A stretch of DNA of 33,752 nt from a virus: positions 1 to 33,752 of the IMG/VR virus record IMGVR_UViG_3300009149_000147; one strand, given 5' to 3'. Within the stretch, counting starts at the first letter, position 1, and each line of letters opens with the position of its first letter. The notes below the pieces were generated by a model. It searched no databases. It saw only the letters and a list, made by a program, of their open reading frames with translations, and was not told the origin of the DNA. The translations under genes were made by a program, and so were the position numbers. Of this stretch, positions 26,642 through 33,752 are shown one piece after another.

Positions 26642-26654
26642 AATAGTCTATTTC

Positions 26655-26683
26655 TTGATAAATATTCTTTTTATTGTTATTTT
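26655..26683 (+). promoter_or_regulatory. Possible sigma70-type promoter for the helicase
   Basis: TTGATA (26655-26660), 17-base spacer, TATTTT (26678-26683). The predicted start leaves under 10 bases before the TTG at 26699. It overlaps the divergent gp14 late box on the other strand. Confidence 0.4.
26657..26664 (-). promoter_or_regulatory. Candidate late promoter box TATTTATC before gp14
   Basis: TATTTATC on the minus strand ends 15 bases before the ATG at 26641, in the context AGAATATTTATCAAGAAATAG. The final base is C rather than A. Confidence 0.45.
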
Positions 26684-26698
26684 TATTAAAAACATATT

Positions 26699-28468
26699 TT
26701 GGATAATACTAAAACACTTATAGAACATAAGGCTTTGGATTTGCTTGACTCGTATAGTGGTGCAAATAATTATATATTATACCTGAAAAACAAGAAGGAA
26801 GTCTCAAGTAAGTTTTACCCAACAAGAAATCAGGCAGAATATATTACAACTTATTATAACACCACACCAAAGGTGGCTCGTAAATGGGTTGAGTTAGACA
26901 CATACTTCGCTAAAAAGTTTGCAGAAGAAAGATATCTACTACAAGTTCCCGAACAAATATATATCGAAAAACTTTTGGTTGAAAAAGAAAAATCTTATCA
27001 CGTTTGGGGTAAGTTCTTTGAAAAAGATAAATTAAGTGAGTTTTGGGTTCCCAAGTCAGCACTTATTAAAACACATAAAGTTGAAAAGGTTGAAATTGAT
27101 TATTCAAAATATTCTCACCGACCGCCATTAGAACACCAAAAAATTGCTGTAGAAAAACTTGCAGGATCAAAAAGGTTTATATTAGCCGATGATATGGGTC
27201 TTGGTAAGACAACATCAACAATTCTTGCCGCTTTAGAGACAGGAGCAAAAAAGATTTTAATTGTTTGTCCGGCTTCTCTTAAGATCAACTGGCAGCGTGA
27301 GATTGAGAATTACTCGGATCGACCCGTGTTTATTGCCGAGGGTAAAAAATTTTCTACTGAACACGACTTTGTGATTGTGAATTATGATATTCTTAAAAAC
27401 TTCCACGACTCAGACCCAAAGAAAAAAGATGAGTCCCTATTATCACAAAGTGGGTTTGAGTTAGTTATATTAGACGAGGCTCACATGATCTCAAACGTCC
27501 AAGCACAAAGAACAAAGATTATTAATAGTTTTGCAAAGAAAGTTGATAGAGTTTGGTTGTTGACAGGAACACCTATGACTTCACGACCTATGAACTACTA
27601 CAACTTGCTAAACCTCATCGAAAGTCCCGTTGCTCAAAATTGGAAGGCGTACGCCATCCGTTATTGTCAAGGATTTCAGTTTACGGCAGGTAAAAGAAAG
27701 GTTTGGAATGTTATGGGTGCGTCAAACCTTGAGGAATTAAGAGACAGAACATCAAAACAAATTCTTCGTAGATTAAAAGAAGAGGTGTTAGATCTACCTG
27801 ATAAAATTATTACTCCTGTTTATTTGAGATTAAAATCAAAAGAATATGAAGATTTAATGGGTGAGTATTATGAATGGTATGATAAAAACCCCGATGAGTC
27901 ATCATCTCTTACGGTTCAGTTCTCTAAACTGATGAAAGTTAGAAAGGTAATAGCAAATGAAAAAACAAAACAAACAATCGACTTTGCCGAAAACATTTTA
28001 GAACAAGGTAAGAAAGTAATTATCTTCACGAACTTTACCGACACACTCCAAACAATCTACCAACACTTTGGTAAACAAGCGGTATATCTCGATGGTAGTT
28101 GTTCTAACTCAATGCGTCAACAGTCGGTTGACTCGTTTCAAAATGACGATAAGATCCGAGTATTTGTTGGGAACCTAAAGGCTGCTGGTGTTGGTTTAAC
28201 ATTAACCGCCGCTGAGGTTGTGATTATGAATGACCTATCATTTGTGCCTGCAGAACACGCACAAGCTGAAGACCGAGCATATCGTTATGGTCAAAAATCA
28301 AACGTATTGGTTTACTATCCCCTATTCGAAAATACCATCGAGGGCGCCATATATGACATACTAAACAAAAAGAAAAGGATCATAAACACGGTTATGGGAG
28401 ATGGTATTATTGAGAACCCTGGTGACGTGGCAGAGGAAATCCTTAAGCTAATCAATAAAAGGAGGTAA
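26699..28468 (+). CDS. SNF2-family helicase (UvsW/HARP-like)
   Basis: A 589-residue superfamily 2 helicase. Motifs: Walker A DDMGLGKTTS (Lys170), motif Ia IVCPASLKINWQRE, motif II DEAH at 259-262, motif III LLTGTP at 287-292, motif IV-like IIFTNF, motif V GVGLTLTAA, and motif VI QAEDRAYRYGQ at 522-532. DEAH plus 'R-x-x-R-x-GQ' is the SNF2 hallmark, close to SMARCAL1/HARP annealing helicases. T4 UvsW (503 aa) remodels forks and R-loops; this protein may fill that role with a different N-terminal domain (residues 1-135). The frame has no ATG near its beginning: the first usable start is TTG at 26699. The gene is on the plus strand, diverging from gp14. Confidence 0.9.
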   Translation: MDNTKTLIEHKALDLLDSYSGANNYILYLKNKKEVSSKFYPTRNQAEYITTYYNTTPKVARKWVELDTYFAKKFAEERYLLQVPEQIYIEKLLVEKEKSYHVWGKFFEKDKLSEFWVPKSALIKTHKVEKVEIDYSKYSHRPPLEHQKIAVEKLAGSKRFILADDMGLGKTTSTILAALETGAKKILIVCPASLKINWQREIENYSDRPVFIAEGKKFSTEHDFVIVNYDILKNFHDSDPKKKDESLLSQSGFELVILDEAHMISNVQAQRTKIINSFAKKVDRVWLLTGTPMTSRPMNYYNLLNLIESPVAQNWKAYAIRYCQGFQFTAGKRKVWNVMGASNLEELRDRTSKQILRRLKEEVLDLPDKIITPVYLRLKSKEYEDLMGEYYEWYDKNPDESSSLTVQFSKLMKVRKVIANEKTKQTIDFAENILEQGKKVIIFTNFTDTLQTIYQHFGKQAVYLDGSCSNSMRQQSVDSFQNDDKIRVFVGNLKAAGVGLTLTAAEVVIMNDLSFVPAEHAQAEDRAYRYGQKSNVLVYYPLFENTIEGAIYDILNKKKRIINTVMGDGIIENPGDVAEEILKLINKRR

Positions 28469-28485
28469 TCTTTTTATGATTGGAA

Positions 28486-28493
28486 TATTTATC
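28486..28493 (+). promoter_or_regulatory. Possible late promoter box TATTTATC before the SOD fusion
   Basis: TATTTATC ends only 4 bases before the ATG at 28498, closer than the other boxes. If active, transcription would start within or after the start codon region, so a leaderless message or a chance match are both possible. Confidence 0.25.
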
Positions 28494-28497
28494 AAAG

Positions 28498-30693
28498 ATG
28501 AAACTTTCAATCAAATACGAAAATCAAGATATTAAAGAACACAAAGACTTTGTGAGTGAGTTCATAAAACTCCTACAAAAAGAATATCCCTTAAAACAAG
28601 ATCTAAAAATTATCTTTATGGATGGTAAGAGGGGGGAGATGTCTACAGGTAGTAGACGTGGTGATAATCTTATTAAAGTTTTAGCAAAAGGTAGATTAAA
28701 TAGGGATATCATGAGGACTCTCGCACATGAGTGGGTTCATGAATATCAAATGACAATTTTAAATAGAAAACCTGGACCAAACATCGGTGGAAAAAATGAA
28801 GACGAAGCGAACGCATTTGCAGGTCGTTTGGTTAAGATGTTTGAAAAAGAACATCCTGAATTGGAAAAAATCATGTATGAAAGTAAAAGTATAAAAAGTC
28901 GGATCAATCTTTTATCCGAGCAAATACTTTTGACTGAGAAAAAAACTATTAAGGAAAGTTTGTTGGTTGAAATGAAAAAAATTGGTATTGAAAAACTACC
29001 GTACTCATATTCCGCATTACAAAGATTTATCGACTCTAGAACTATGAACATTCATTACAACAAACACTATAAGGGTTATGTTGATAAACTGAATAAGGCG
29101 ATTAAAGATAAAAAAGGTGATATGGATTTAGAAGAAATTATTAAATCCATTAGTAAGTTTGACGATAAAGTTAGAAATAATGCGGGGGGTGCTTTTAACC
29201 ACGCTTTGTTTTGGAAAATGTTATCACCAAAAAAACAATTACCAAAAGGTGAGATCTTAAAAAAGATTAGAGAAGATTTTGGTAACATCAAAAAACTAAA
29301 AGATGAATTTAACAAAGCGGCTCAGGATCGTTTTGGTTCAGGTTGGGCTTGGTTGTATTTGGCAAAAGATGGTAAATTAAAAATTATGTCCACACCTAAT
29401 CAGGACAATCCCCTAATGAATATTGTTAAGGGGGGTGGTTATCCATTACTTGGTCTTGATGTTTGGGAACACGCTTATTATCTGAAATACCAAAATAAAA
29501 GAGACGAATATATTTCTAAGTTTTGGGACGTGGTAAATTGGGAATTTGTTAATGACTTATTAATTAGTAGGACTTCTAAGAAAAAACTTAACGAGTCAAA
29601 TGAAATAAATGAAATAGCACTTAAACGAGATTCCAAAATAGATTATTTATGTCGACAATCAAAATCAAAAGAATCACCTTATTGTCAATTAAAAAATTTC
29701 AGAGATGGTTTAGAAGATGATTATTTGGTTACCGAATTAGAGCGTTCTATTTTTATATTAGACCAATTCTTTGCGATGAAAAATGTTGGTACGTTTCCCG
29801 TAATCATAAAATTAGCCCTCCAAGACACAAATAGAACTGTAAACTTTTTAGAGTTGGTTTCAGACTTTATTGTAGATAAAAAATATGATGACGACCAAGT
29901 AAAAAAAATATTAACCAAACAAAGATATTCCACCTCAATACCTAAAGATATTGAGGGGTTATTGGCTTATGCAAGACAAAAAGAACACAGTAAATATGAA
30001 GATAGATTTTCAGGTGAGTACTTTGAGAAAAAACCGACAAAATTACAATTGGATTATAAATGTTCTGATGACGCGAAAGAAACATTAATAGATGTGTTAA
30101 AACAAGTTCATTCTGGCACAGAGACTTTGGATTACACATTCTTTCAGATAACATCTTGTTTATCTAAATCATTTAAAAAAGGTAGTTATTATATAAAGGC
30201 CGATTTAATTACTAAACAAGATTTAAAAGATGAAAACGGTAAAGTTATATTTCCGAGTGGATCATTCTTTGAGGTTAAAAAAATGGACCCATTCATAGAT
30301 AGTTATTTATCAGAGTTCTTTTCCATTTTTAAACAAAGCTCACTATCAAGTGAAAAACCAATATATCTAAATCTATACAACGAATTAATTGATAAAATAT
30401 TTGTTTGGTTAAACACTAAACCTTCGGCTCAGGAATATCTCGATAAAGTTAGAAGTCAAATGTCGGGTATAATCTATGAGGGCGATTTAATTGTCCCTAT
30501 TAAATATATTGATTTATATTGGTCCAACAAAGGTCAAAGAGGTTGTGATGAAAAAAGACTATCAATAAGGTTTAGAATAAAACCCGAATATAGTAAAATT
30601 GATGGTTTCTTCTTTAGAGATAAAGATACTTTAGAATCAGTCACTTTGAATGTAAAATCAAAGGACAGAGAAAAGATCGTTTGTACTAACTAA
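28498..30693 (+). CDS. Metalloprotease-like / Fe-Mn superoxide dismutase / unknown-domain fusion protein
   Basis: A 731-residue protein from the ATG at 28498; a TTG six codons earlier is also open. Residues 1-135 look like a zincin: HEWVH at 77-81 and a downstream NEDEANAFAGR with Glu103 as possible third ligand. Residues 136-160 form a linker with LSE, LTE and LVE. Residues about 165-357 are a complete Fe/Mn superoxide dismutase: LPYSYSALQRFIDSRTMNIH with His186, GGAFNHALFW with His235, GSGWAWL, NQDNPL with Gln302 as in Mn-type enzymes, and LDVWEHAYYLKYQN with Asp321 and His325, then the closing NWEF. Residues 358-731 are unrecognised and rich in Lys, Asp and aromatic residues. The dismutase should convert superoxide to peroxide and oxygen. 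It is plus strand, between the helicase and a neck gene. No signal peptide is seen. Confidence 0.9.
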   Translation: MKLSIKYENQDIKEHKDFVSEFIKLLQKEYPLKQDLKIIFMDGKRGEMSTGSRRGDNLIKVLAKGRLNRDIMRTLAHEWVHEYQMTILNRKPGPNIGGKNEDEANAFAGRLVKMFEKEHPELEKIMYESKSIKSRINLLSEQILLTEKKTIKESLLVEMKKIGIEKLPYSYSALQRFIDSRTMNIHYNKHYKGYVDKLNKAIKDKKGDMDLEEIIKSISKFDDKVRNNAGGAFNHALFWKMLSPKKQLPKGEILKKIREDFGNIKKLKDEFNKAAQDRFGSGWAWLYLAKDGKLKIMSTPNQDNPLMNIVKGGGYPLLGLDVWEHAYYLKYQNKRDEYISKFWDVVNWEFVNDLLISRTSKKKLNESNEINEIALKRDSKIDYLCRQSKSKESPYCQLKNFRDGLEDDYLVTELERSIFILDQFFAMKNVGTFPVIIKLALQDTNRTVNFLELVSDFIVDKKYDDDQVKKILTKQRYSTSIPKDIEGLLAYARQKEHSKYEDRFSGEYFEKKPTKLQLDYKCSDDAKETLIDVLKQVHSGTETLDYTFFQITSCLSKSFKKGSYYIKADLITKQDLKDENGKVIFPSGSFFEVKKMDPFIDSYLSEFFSIFKQSSLSSEKPIYLNLYNELIDKIFVWLNTKPSAQEYLDKVRSQMSGIIYEGDLIVPIKYIDLYWSNKGQRGCDEKRLSIRFRIKPEYSKIDGFFFRDKDTLESVTLNVKSKDREKIVCTN

Positions 30694-30713
30694 CACAAAC
30701 TAATTATTAAAGA

Positions 30714-30721
30714 TATTTATA
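30714..30721 (+). promoter_or_regulatory. Candidate late promoter box TATTTATA before gp13
   Basis: TATTTATA on the plus strand ends 13 bases before the ATG at 30735, in the context AGATATTTATAGAGAAAAAAC. This is the cleanest plus-strand example, showing that the box follows gene direction rather than genome strand. Confidence 0.55.
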
Positions 30722-30734
30722 GAGAAAAAACTCT

Positions 30735-31859
30735 ATGGCAATTATCAACGAACCAGAAAGAAGTGAATTCTACCAAAAAGTAAGACACCTTTTGGGTGCT
30801 CCTTTGAGATCGGTAGAATTAGAAGACGAGATGATGGATACTCTTTTAGAGTACTCTATTGATGATTATTCACAATACGTACAAGATTGGTTAATTGAAT
30901 CTCAGTGGACTTCTCTCTACAACTTAAACTTAGATACACAATCTTTAGCAAGAGCTTTCGTAACCAAGAGTTTAGATTTTGAAACGAGGTATACTTACGC
31001 GTATTCTAAGATCGTTGGTTTACAAGCTGGTGGTGATTGGGTAATCAAAAAAGATTACGTACAATTAGTACCCAACCAACAAATATATGAAATACCTGCG
31101 GGTAGAGAAATCAACGAAGTACTTTGGTTTTCACCCACAGAAATGAATAACATGTTTATCGACCCATGGTCTTTTGGTGGTATTGCCGGTGGTGGTATCG
31201 GAGGTACAGGTGGATTCGCTCAAATGGGTAATATGGCTGGTAGTTACTTCTTAATGCCGGCATTTGATATGTTATTGAGAATGCAAGAGATTAACATCCA
31301 AAGAAGAATTATTTCACCTGATTTAACTTATTATATCACCGCATTACCTGATGGTAAAAAAGCATTACACCTCTTAAATGTACCTGGTGGTAAATTTGAC
31401 TTCGGTAATGCAGAAATGGCACAACAAAGAGTTTGGTATTGGTATTATGATGTTGGTCAAGGAGATAGAGATAAGTGTTTGGCAGATAATCCTGACATCG
31501 TACTCTTACCATCTGATGTACCATTCAATAAAATAAGTTGGTATAAACTTAATAATCCAGCACAGATTTGGGTTAGAAGGTGGTTTACCGCATATTGTAA
31601 AGAAACTTTGGCAAGAGTTCGTGGTAAATTTAGTGGTAATCTTAAAGCACCTGACGGTGATTTAACTATGGATTACGCATCGTTATCTACTGAAGCTAAA
31701 GATGAAAAGACAAAATTGATTGACGAGTTGATAGGACCTGAAGGTAGGTTAACAAGATTACGTCCTGAAAAAATTATGGAGAGAGAAGCATTACTAGCGG
31801 AAAACTTAAACAAACAACTTAAGTTTAGAGCCATGCCTCGTCAAATATATGTAATATAA
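30735..31859 (+). CDS. gp13-like neck protein
   Basis: A 374-residue protein (T4 gp13 is 309 aa). The start, EFYQKVRHLLGAPLRSVELEDEMMDTLLE, has the 'hLG-x-P-x-x-VEL-x-D-x-q-x-x-x-x-i' helical pattern of gp13-type neck proteins. The middle holds an unusual Gly-rich insertion near residues 148-170 (GGIAGGGIGGTGG). The end, WVRRWFTAYCKETLARVRGK followed by LKAPDGDLTMDYASLSTEAK, is a conserved helical block that I associate with head-tail neck proteins. It would form the collar with the gp14-like protein, which is encoded 4 kb away on the opposite strand; in T4 the two genes are adjacent. The 116-residue gene follows after 4 bases. Confidence 0.72.
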   Translation: MAIINEPERSEFYQKVRHLLGAPLRSVELEDEMMDTLLEYSIDDYSQYVQDWLIESQWTSLYNLNLDTQSLARAFVTKSLDFETRYTYAYSKIVGLQAGGDWVIKKDYVQLVPNQQIYEIPAGREINEVLWFSPTEMNNMFIDPWSFGGIAGGGIGGTGGFAQMGNMAGSYFLMPAFDMLLRMQEINIQRRIISPDLTYYITALPDGKKALHLLNVPGGKFDFGNAEMAQQRVWYWYYDVGQGDRDKCLADNPDIVLLPSDVPFNKISWYKLNNPAQIWVRRWFTAYCKETLARVRGKFSGNLKAPDGDLTMDYASLSTEAKDEKTKLIDELIGPEGRLTRLRPEKIMEREALLAENLNKQLKFRAMPRQIYVI

Positions 31860-31863
31860 TTTT

Positions 31864-32214
31864 ATGGCAATCATTAGAGAAAAACCGGTAAGAAAGACTG
31901 TAATAAAAGGAGATAGAACTTTAAATTTAGATACCTATGATACCATAGTTGTTAGTGATGAGTTTTATTCCACAAATGGAGAATCGTTAATAATTGTTAG
32001 AGATGTTGATAGTTGTACCATAAAATTAGACTCAACCACAACACCAGATAAGATTGTAATTAAAACTTTAACTAATTGTCTAATCTTACCTGATGTTGGT
32101 CGAATTGACGACGATTGGGATGAGATATCCGTAGTTCGTGGTGCTTGTGTTGAGTTAAAGAACGTCAAAGGTGTCTGGTACATTCTCTCCTCCGATGGGC
32201 TCAAGATCGAATAA
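31864..32214 (+). CDS. Small beta-rich virion-type protein
   Basis: A 116-residue protein made almost only of alternating strand-like segments (TIVVSDEFY, LIIVRDVDSCTIKLD, IVIKTLTNCLILPD) and ending ACVELKNVKGVWYILSSDG. The last piece resembles the common end of phage fibre and decoration domains, 'a-x-v-x-L-x-x-x-x-g-x-W-x-i-x-S-x-D-G'. No enzyme motif is visible. It starts 4 bases after the gp13-like stop without its own box, so it is cotranscribed with it and probably encodes a minor virion or neck-attached part. Its last 60 bases overlap the 3' end of the DNA polymerase gene on the other strand. Confidence 0.72.
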   Translation: MAIIREKPVRKTVIKGDRTLNLDTYDTIVVSDEFYSTNGESLIIVRDVDSCTIKLDSTTTPDKIVIKTLTNCLILPDVGRIDDDWDEISVVRGACVELKNVKGVWYILSSDGLKIE

Positions 32215-33752
32215 GTTTTGATTTGGTAGATATTTCCACATATAGGAGTCTGAATCCTTGTACATGTGGTAAGGAGTTTCACCAACCCTATTCCAAAAAG
32301 ACATTTCCTCATTAGAGATCTCCATCACATCCTCTAATTTATCTTGGTCACCCTCATCAAATGGTTGTCCGTTAATTAACTCACACTGAACTTTAGTAAA
32401 GAAAGGTCTATCTTCAGGATTTTTAACCAATAAACCATTTCTAACTTCTTGTTGGAACACAACCAATAAAGGCTCAACTCTTTTGTTGAAAGTCGCTATC
32501 GCTCTTTGGATGTTATACTCACCTGTCATAGTCGGGTTATCTTCAAGGTCAGATGGATCAATACGATAACAGTTCAACTGAATAATTGATTCTGCAGATT
32601 CAGGTATTGATGTTCCGTAGTTTTTCATATAAGTGTCGATGTGTTCTTGTGTCCACCCTTTCTTTGGTTTGTTAACTTTCTGAACGTCACCATGAGATGC
32701 TTTGGTTCCGTTATTTACATAAAAGATTACCTCACCAAGATTTGCATTTAACTTATCTCTAATTGCCAACTCCATATGTGCTTGTCGAGACATCAACGCC
32801 CCCGCCTTAGTTTTGGTTTTACTTCGTGCAATATAATCATCAATACTTTGTTTGATCTTAGCTTTGTTCGCAATATCCATTAACGGAATCTTTTGATCAA
32901 AGATCTTTTGTACGTATTCATAATACCACTCAACAAACTCTTGTCCTTTACCATCAAGTAATAACTTAATTCCCTTATCCAAAAACTTCTCAATATAGAT
33001 CGGCATTTTCTTAGACTTAATTGAGTTTCCTGTAAGTTTGATCTTACCTTTAGCGGTGATAAGTGCGTAGTTCTTACGAGCTAAGTTAATACACGCTGGC
33101 CATTGTCCGTCAGTGTCAAGTGCCATCTCACCTCTCATTGCAAGATCATTAAACTCCATTACATCCGCTTCTTCACCAACATATTCTTTACCATCAACAA
33201 CTTTCCAATTCAAACCCTTACCGACGTATCTTCTTGTCTCAACACCTTCAGGGACTGAGAAGTTAATACCATCCGTATCCATTACGAGTGGTGTATATCC
33301 ACGATCCATAAAGAAGTGAATCATCATACGAAGATACTGACGACCTGTACAAGTAATCATCTCACCCTTATCCATGTCACCCCAATGGAATACCTGTGGA
33401 GCAGACAAGGCGCCGAACATCGAGTTGATAAAAATCTTAATAGGTAATTGTTTACGATCGTAAGATGTTGATTTCTTTTTATCAATACTCGCATATTCCT
33501 CAGCAAGTTGTTTGTATTTGATACGAGTATTACGGAAGTAAGATAATAAACCTTTCATCGCACCTGTGACATCACACTCGGGGAATACATCGTGTACCAA
33601 CTGAATAGATGGATATAGAGACGAGTAGTCAAGTTTTAATACGTTTCTTGAGTATCCTGTTCGGATCAGACGAGAAAGTCCTCCTACGAAGTTTCCTTTA
33701 TCATTCTTAGCAGGAATTGCAAGTCCGTGTTTGTAAGACCAAGCCAACATTA
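32155..33752 (-). CDS. 43: DNA polymerase family B, C-terminal part (gp43-like)
   Basis: The frame is open to the right edge, so the exonuclease and N-terminal domains lie outside. Counting from the first in-window Met: motif A DYSSLYPSI at 41-49 with the metal-binding Asp41, motif B KIFINSMFG at 105-113, and motif C MDTDG at 157-161. These are the three catalytic motifs of family B polymerases such as T4 gp43. Two differ from the usual form: motif B has Phe where Tyr is common (NS-x-YG), and motif C is DTDG instead of DTDS, though both catalytic Asp residues remain. The C-terminal end is FDVL; T4 polymerase uses its extreme C-terminus to bind the sliding clamp. It is the only replication gene at this end and converges on the 116-residue gene with a 60-base overlap. 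Confidence 0.95.
   Translation of the reverse strand, partial: MLAWSYKHGLAIPAKNDKGNFVGGLSRLIRTGYSRNVLKLDYSSLYPSIQLVHDVFPECDVTGAMKGLLSYFRNTRIKYKQLAEEYASIDKKKSTSYDRKQLPIKIFINSMFGALSAPQVFHWGDMDKGEMITCTGRQYLRMMIHFFMDRGYTPLVMDTDGINFSVPEGVETRRYVGKGLNWKVVDGKEYVGEEADVMEFNDLAMRGEMALDTDGQWPACINLARKNYALITAKGKIKLTGNSIKSKKMPIYIEKFLDKGIKLLLDGKGQEFVEWYYEYVQKIFDQKIPLMDIANKAKIKQSIDDYIARSKTKTKAGALMSRQAHMELAIRDKLNANLGEVIFYVNNGTKASHGDVQKVNKPKKGWTQEHIDTYMKNYGTSIPESAESIIQLNCYRIDPSDLEDNPTMTGEYNIQRAIATFNKRVEPLLVVFQQEVRNGLLVKNPEDRPFFTKVQCELINGQPFDEGDQDKLEDVMEISNEEMSFWNRVGETPYHMYKDSDSYMWKYLPNQNLFDLEPIGGENVPDTFDVL

Noticed and set aside
32155-33752. Polymerase frame taken as a complete gene starting at the Met at 33750
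   Set aside because: The frame stays open to the edge and the motif A region sits only 41 residues in, whereas family B polymerases have several hundred residues before it; it is truncated by the window.

Overview
The window is a stretch of an AT-rich, T4-like contractile-tailed phage genome (Caudoviricetes, myovirus morphology). The evidence is the gene set: T4-type DNA polymerase, UvsX recombinase, RNase H/FEN nuclease, gp32-like single-strand binding protein, tail sheath (gp18) and tail tube (gp19), neck and tail-completion proteins (gp13, gp14 and gp15-like), a gp26-family baseplate chaperone and a gp53-like LysM protein. The host cannot be fixed from this DNA. Shine-Dalgarno sequences are weak or absent before most genes, which would suit a Bacteroidota host, but one promoter is near-perfect sigma70. 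No tRNA, rRNA, CRISPR array, insertion sequence or integrase was seen.

Layout. Positions 1-3578 (minus strand) hold a recombination and replication cluster: a truncated unknown gene, RNase H, uvsX, a 73-residue protein and the SSB, read from a sigma70-type promoter. Positions 3688-20447 (minus) are the tail and baseplate module. In transcription order it runs tail tube, gp26-like chaperone, a previously unlisted 57-residue overlapping ORF, tape-measure-like protein, a 1695-residue baseplate protein carrying an OmpA-like domain, gp53-like protein, a 2349-residue hub-like giant, and two small proteins. Positions 20559-24808 hold a HAD-family phosphatase and an enlarged tail sheath. A 56-residue ribbon-helix-helix regulator (+) sits beside the sheath promoter, with a direct repeat just ahead of its start. 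Positions 25092-26641 (minus) hold the gp15- and gp14-like genes. Positions 26699-32214 (+) hold a SNF2/UvsW-like helicase, a three-part fusion protein, the gp13-like neck protein and a small beta-rich protein. The 3' part of DNA polymerase (minus) closes the window.

The most unusual gene is the 731-residue fusion at 28498-30693. It joins an HExxH metalloprotease-like domain, a complete Fe/Mn superoxide dismutase with all four metal ligands, and about 370 unrecognised residues. LxE motifs of the type cut by T4 prohead protease lie in the linker before the dismutase. Other points are a recurring TATTTATA box in sense orientation ahead of structural genes (the reverse complement of the T4 late promoter), a probable +1 frameshift or overlapping chaperone pair before the tape measure, and an SSB with a bacterial-style Phe-terminated acidic tip and no zinc-binding cysteines.
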